From Boesenbergia rotunda (Eukaryota > Streptophyta > Magnoliopsida > Zingiberales > Zingiberaceae): 64,000 bases of DNA. The first letter of the stretch is position 1; every line of letters begins with the position of its first letter. Below the pieces are notes generated by a model. That model searched no databases and was not told the origin of the DNA. It saw only the letters and a list, made by a program, of their open reading frames with translations. The position numbers were made by a program, and so were the translations under genes. Below, one piece after another: positions 59,497 through 64,000 of the stretch. The stretch spans positions 1-64,000 of the forward strand of contig JAGFNQ010006445.1 in NCBI GenBank assembly GCA_024364735.1, in the 5' to 3' direction.

Positions 59497-60872
59497 TGTC
59501 ATAGTCATTATCATATATTAATTTAATTTTTATTGAAATTAAGGATATTGGCATTAATTGACATTATAGGTGGACGATCAAAGTTTATAATGCTTAGGAA
59601 GAAATGCATGAACCCTTAGTTTAGGGAGAACATGACTTTCACATCTCACCAAGACCATAAGTTGACTTGCGTGTATTTTGAGATACATTAGAAATAAGTG
59701 AGATGTTAGGGTGATGAATGAAACTCAAAGTGTTGATTAATGTGCATCCTATTGAGTTTTAGGTTAATCAAAACATGAATATAAATGAACTCCAATCATT
59801 GGGAAAGCTAATGTACAAGTCATGTGCATTTAGCTCAAGGAACATGGTTGGAAATTATTATTGAAATCTATTTCAAAACTATCTTGGAAAATCTTGGTGA
59901 AGAGTATCTTTTGATAGATCTCGTAATTGATGAATTGGATACAAAATAGAGTGAAACATTGAAATATTTCAATGGTTTTCATTTTTGTGTCAATCTTTGA
60001 AAAACGGAGGTATTTTTGTATAAAATTATTTTTTCTTGATAGTATATGTCATAAATAATGTCTACACAAAATTTCGAGATTTTTCAAATTTTATAGAATT
60101 ATTTATGAGTTTCTGAAATTCAGACTGAAATTATTTTCAGAAATCATAAACTCTCAATCGATCAGGTGATCGATTAGGACAACATCAATTGATTGGTCAA
60201 TCGATTGTTAAACCTTTTCTGCGGGCATAGAAGCTCGCATAATCGATCCATTGATCGATTAAGGGAAGTCGTAATTGATTAGCTGATCGATTAAGGCATA
60301 GCTTAATCGATTGAGACCCAACACCAATCGATTGGCACGACTGAAACTGTCTGTTTTCAGTCAGTTAACCCAATTTTGAGTAACCTAACAATCCCTAGCC
60401 CCTTGAAATACTTTTATAAGTATATTTCGGTAAATTTCATTGTGAAATCAAAAAGAGAGTTTGTTTGGTGAAACTTATAGGATTAGAGAGGTTTTGATTC
60501 AAGTTTTGAATCTCAAAATCTCATAACCTCGAGTTGAGATTTTCTAAAGTTTTTAGGAACTTAAAAATCATGGTTGGTGCAATGATAAAGGGTTAGAGCA
60601 TGTTTTGAGGGGGGGTCTCCCTTAAAAGCGTGTATTTGAATTTTTATTTTTGGGATAAGTAAAAGAATGAAGATTGAGAATCTTCATTACGATGAATGCT
60701 CAAAATTGAGCATGGGTTCAAATGAAAGGTATGAGACTTTCATTGGACATGCCTTTGACCATATACACTCTCAGGAAGTGTTTTTGATGTGTGTCAAAGG
60801 GGGAGATGATTTAATGACTAATAGGGATTAGTCTTTCTCAAACATATTGTCAAACATCAAAAAAAGGGAGAT

Positions 60873-61753
60873 TGTTGGTGCAATCTTGGTTAGGTCAGGG
60901 TTGACCTAGTTTGACTAGGCTTGGGTGAGCTTATGTTTGATAAGCTTGGTAAGCTTAAGGTTGGATGTTTCGATGTTTGATATTGATCTTTGAATATCGC
61001 ATGATGTTAGAATATCGGTGAGTCAAGTGGGTCAAGGTTGACTGGAGACTTGACTGGTGAAAGACGTAGTGGGACTAGGCACACCTAGTGGGACTAGGTG
61101 AAGTCCAGGTGGATCGGGGAGATCGTATGTTGGCATGGGAAATGACCTAGTGGGACTAGGTGATGTCCAGGTGGATCGGGGAGATTGAACGCTAGCATGG
61201 AAAAAGACCTAGTGGAACTAGGCACAACTATTGGGACTAGGTGAAGTCCAGGTGGATCGGGGAGATCACAAGCTGGCAAGATATAAGTCTACCGAGAGAC
61301 TAGACCTAACTCGAGGGTTAGGCAAACCTGGTTGGGAATCAGGTTAAGTCCTAGTTGGGGGCTAGGCAGGAGAAATCCAGGTTGGTCAAAGGGTTGATCG
61401 GACACTTGGTAGAGAAGTCCTAACAGGTCACGGTTGACCAAGGTTAGGCAAGGGAACCTTAGACTAGTGCACACAAGTTAGGGTTGCACTCAATCGATTG
61501 GGTAATCGATTTAGGTTTGGTTTCTCGCAAACTGAAGCCTTCTTAATTGATTAGGTGATCGATTAAGGAAGGAGTGAATCAATTGGGTAATCAATTGGGA
61601 GAAATGAATTGCGAGAACAGAAGCTGGTTGAATCGATTGAGTAATCGATTCAGCCTTTCCTTAACCAATTGGGTAATCGATCAAGGTGTTCTGTAATCGA
61701 TTGGGCAATCGATTATAGCAGTTTTGCACGAGAGCACAGAAAGGTGCTGAATC
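60873..61753 (+). repeat. Family C LTR in right arm (5' portion)
   Basis: It starts TGTTGGTGCAATC after the purine tract. It contains short repeats around GTGGGACTAGG (61060-61270) and AATCGATT-rich sequence (61487-61720). It is interrupted at 61754. Confidence 0.8.
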
Positions 61754-63559
61754 TGTTGGGACCAGGTGCATGTTGACATGGATACGGGTTCGTAATTTTA
61801 AAATTTAATTACGTGCAGCGGAAGGTTTAGCATAAATAATTTCTCAAATTATTTTAACCACGTATCTAGCATGCAACCTTATGTTGTGGAGACATGATCA
61901 TACATTTAAAATTTTGCAGAAAGTAAACTAATTTACTTAATACCTTGCGTAACTCGTAGAAAGGGACGAGATCCAACCGTAGCGTCCCTTGGAAGCTCCG
62001 CCTCTATTCGCGTCCACGCCGAGTTTTCTTCGGGATGACTTCGCAAAGCCTCGAGTTTCATGCCGACAAGAACTACTAGATTCTCCAAAGGCACGACAAG
62101 AATACCAAGAGAGAGATGAAAACACCAAACGAAGAACAGAATCAAGATTCCGGGAGGAAGGAAGGAGTCGCGCCTGCTTCTTCTTCTTCTTCGGCTTCTT
62201 CTTGGTGGTGGAAGCTCACGACAAAGGGGGAGGGCTCTAGGGCCGGCGGCACTAGAAGAGGGAGAGGGAGAGAAGGAGAGGGAGAGAGGCTAGGCAAGAA
62301 TCCTTGATCTCTTGGATTAAATTTCCAAGCCTTGCCTTGGTACCTTTATATAGTAGTCTCTTAATCGTCAAGTCTCCTCTTAACGGAATAAATTTTTCAT
62401 AAGAAATTTATCTTATAAATTTTTCTATGAATTATTCCGTTATACCAAGTTTTTATTATAACTTAATTTATAATAAAAACAACAATGTCTCCCCTTTTAT
62501 TATGGAAAGAAATTTCTTTATATAAATTTCTTTATCATGGTAAATCAATCCATTATTGATTTTATAAAATAAAATAAACCAATCCAAGGTTTATTTTAAT
62601 TTCTATGAAAAATAAATCTCTTTATATAAATTTCTTTATATAAATTAATATAAATTTCTTTATACAAATTTCTTTATCCATAATTTTATAAGACAAACCA
62701 CGCGCAGTTTATTTTATAATTTTGAACCAAACAATTTGGTTCTTCCCTCTTATTGTGGCCGGCCAAACAAAGAGGGTGGGGACCCTCTTTGGCCGGTCAA
62801 ACCCAAGCCACGATCTCACGAATTAAACTCATTTAATTCATTCAATAAGTCTTCAAAAGACTTAGCCATTTTATGCTTCCGATGCGTCTCTGAAAAATTC
62901 AGATTCGACTTATCTCTCTTGATCGGAAAATCTAATTTTCAACTCGTTTTAAATCCCTCGGATTACTCGTAGTGCATGTGACTAAATAGGCTTTCGATTT
63001 ATGTTGGCCGTCTATAATTAACCAATTATAGAACGATCATGAGTGACACCTAGTAGTACATCATGATCCCTAATTAATCGAAAGATCAACGGTTGACCAC
63101 AGAAATAATTCTGAAACCCTTCAGCAGCTCTAATGAATCGTGCCTTATTCCCTTCACCATCTTATACCCACTTGGTTCAGGACACGGTCTATGTGTGTCA
63201 GTCCCCACTAGGCTGACTACGTCACACCTAGCCCAAGTAATGTCTTTCTCGTCCAACGGATTCTAATTACTCTCATGTTTCTGAGAGAATCATACTCAGA
63301 ACATGTGATGCTCTAGCCAGAGGCTTCGAGTAACAATCCGACGATAGTCCTTGGGTATACATCTCCTCGCAAGGAGTGGTGAATCCTTTGTAAGTTGTTC
63401 AAACATCTTCGGGCACTTTGGCTTATACCCAATCATCCTGGGTCCACACCTCCTTGGAGATGCTTGCTTAAGATGTCAAAGTATAAGTCTTCATGACCAA
63501 GATGACTTGAACACCGCAAGTCAAAGGAACATCGCACTTAAGCTGCAATAAGAACTTCA
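61754..63559 (-). repeat. Family B LTR, interrupted
   Basis: It starts TGTTGGGACC at 61754 and matches 4176-5985 of the family B LTR, including the leader (61930-62300) and the CTTCGGGCACTT block. It is inserted in the family C LTR and cut at 63559 by S5. It may be a solo LTR or part of an element whose rest lies beyond the window. Confidence 0.85.
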
Positions 63560-64000
63560 TGTTGGATCGAGAGAACCGATAGAAGGGGGGTGAATATCGG
63601 AAAACGTTCGGATTTAAAGTAAGAGAAATTGCACAGCGGAAGATAAAAACAAACACGCGAACACAGTAATTTTTACTTGGTTCGGAGCCTAGATCGACTC
63701 CTACTCCAAGGCCCACGGTCGTTGACCGTTTACTTTGGACAATTCTATATGAGGCGCAATAATAGTTTACAAAGATTGATTTACAAATATAGCACAGTAA
63801 ACTTAATAATTAAAAAGAAAAACTCTTCTTTTACCGACGTCCGATGTAGGTTGTCTTTTTCGGAGCAGCGGGACGTCGTCGGCTCGAGTTGGGAGGTTTC
63901 CGGAGCGAGGCGCGAGACCAGAAGAGCGTAGATGCGTTGATTGAAAGTGTTGCTTTGAAGCCTGGGGTCGAGGGCCCTTTATATAGGGCCTGGGGGCGCC
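63560..64000 (-). mobile_element. SIRE-like LTR S5, partial
   Basis: It starts TGTTGGATCGAGAG at 63560, the reverse complement of an S1-type LTR end, and runs off the window after 441 bases. The left duplication should be CTTCA (63555-63559). A minus-strand TATA-type box lies near 63978. Whether it is solo or full length cannot be told. Confidence 0.88.

Larger units (their letters stand above)
46217..61753 (+). repeat. Right arm of the inverted duplication, split by S3
   Basis: Arm sequence lies at 46217-46351 and 59502-61753; everything between is element S3. Outward on the plus strand it runs through a noncoding internal part, a purine tract (AAAAAAAGGGAGAT ending at 60872) and the family C 3' LTR from 60873. 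It is cut at 61753 by a family B LTR. Confidence 0.82.

Overview
This is plant nuclear DNA, most likely from a monocot. It holds one host gene, a four-exon cytokinin dehydrogenase (CKX, 12483-14940), in about 60 kb of nested LTR retrotransposons. The evidence for a plant is the CKX gene with GT-AG introns, the Ty1/copia and Ty3/gypsy polyproteins, and tRNA-Met type primer sites (TGGTATCAGAGC). The very GC-rich first exon and AT-rich introns fit a monocot. The species cannot be read from the sequence.

Layout. 1-8236: pieces of four LTR families, here called A, B, D and C, packed end to end. 8321-11817: a foldback Mutator-like DNA element with 9-bp target duplications. 11827-16229: CKX promoter, gene and 3' flank. 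16230-16452: a small MITE-like element. 17271-18644: a broken copia element closed by an inverted copy of its own LTR start. 19309-39986: one Tat-like Ty3/gypsy element (family G, minus strand, target duplication ACTAC) that was about 5.4 kb before other elements entered it. It carries a roughly 3.1-kb tandem array of 56- and 49-bp monomers. It is split by a 2.9-kb solo LTR (GTTCC), a 6.8-kb SIRE-like element S1 (GGTTC), a family A solo LTR (GGTAT) that itself holds a SIRE-like solo LTR S2 (TGAGT), and a 2.3-kb solo LTR (GATGG). 41134-43391: a decayed short-LTR copia element. 43392-61753: a head-to-head inverted duplication of family C, split by a full-length SIRE-like element S3 (46352-59496, TGTCA). 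S3 holds a family D solo LTR in its protease (GCATC) and an internally deleted SIRE-like element S4 in its 5' LTR (AAATT). 61754-64000: a family B LTR entered by another SIRE-like LTR (S5), which runs off the window.

How the parts work together. Only CKX looks functional. It should degrade cytokinins and has all expected catalytic motifs, plus an unusual Asp/His-rich tail. No element in the window has an intact polyprotein, so any recent movement must have used enzymes supplied in trans. The insertion order follows from the nesting and the matched target duplications. The observations most worth following are the satellite-like array inside the gypsy element, the foldback element about 0.6 kb upstream of the CKX promoter, the large retrotransposon palindrome at 43392-61753, and the CKX tail.

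Family letters are labels used only in this report. Boundaries with a stated target duplication are good to the base; others are approximate. All reading was by eye, with no database search.
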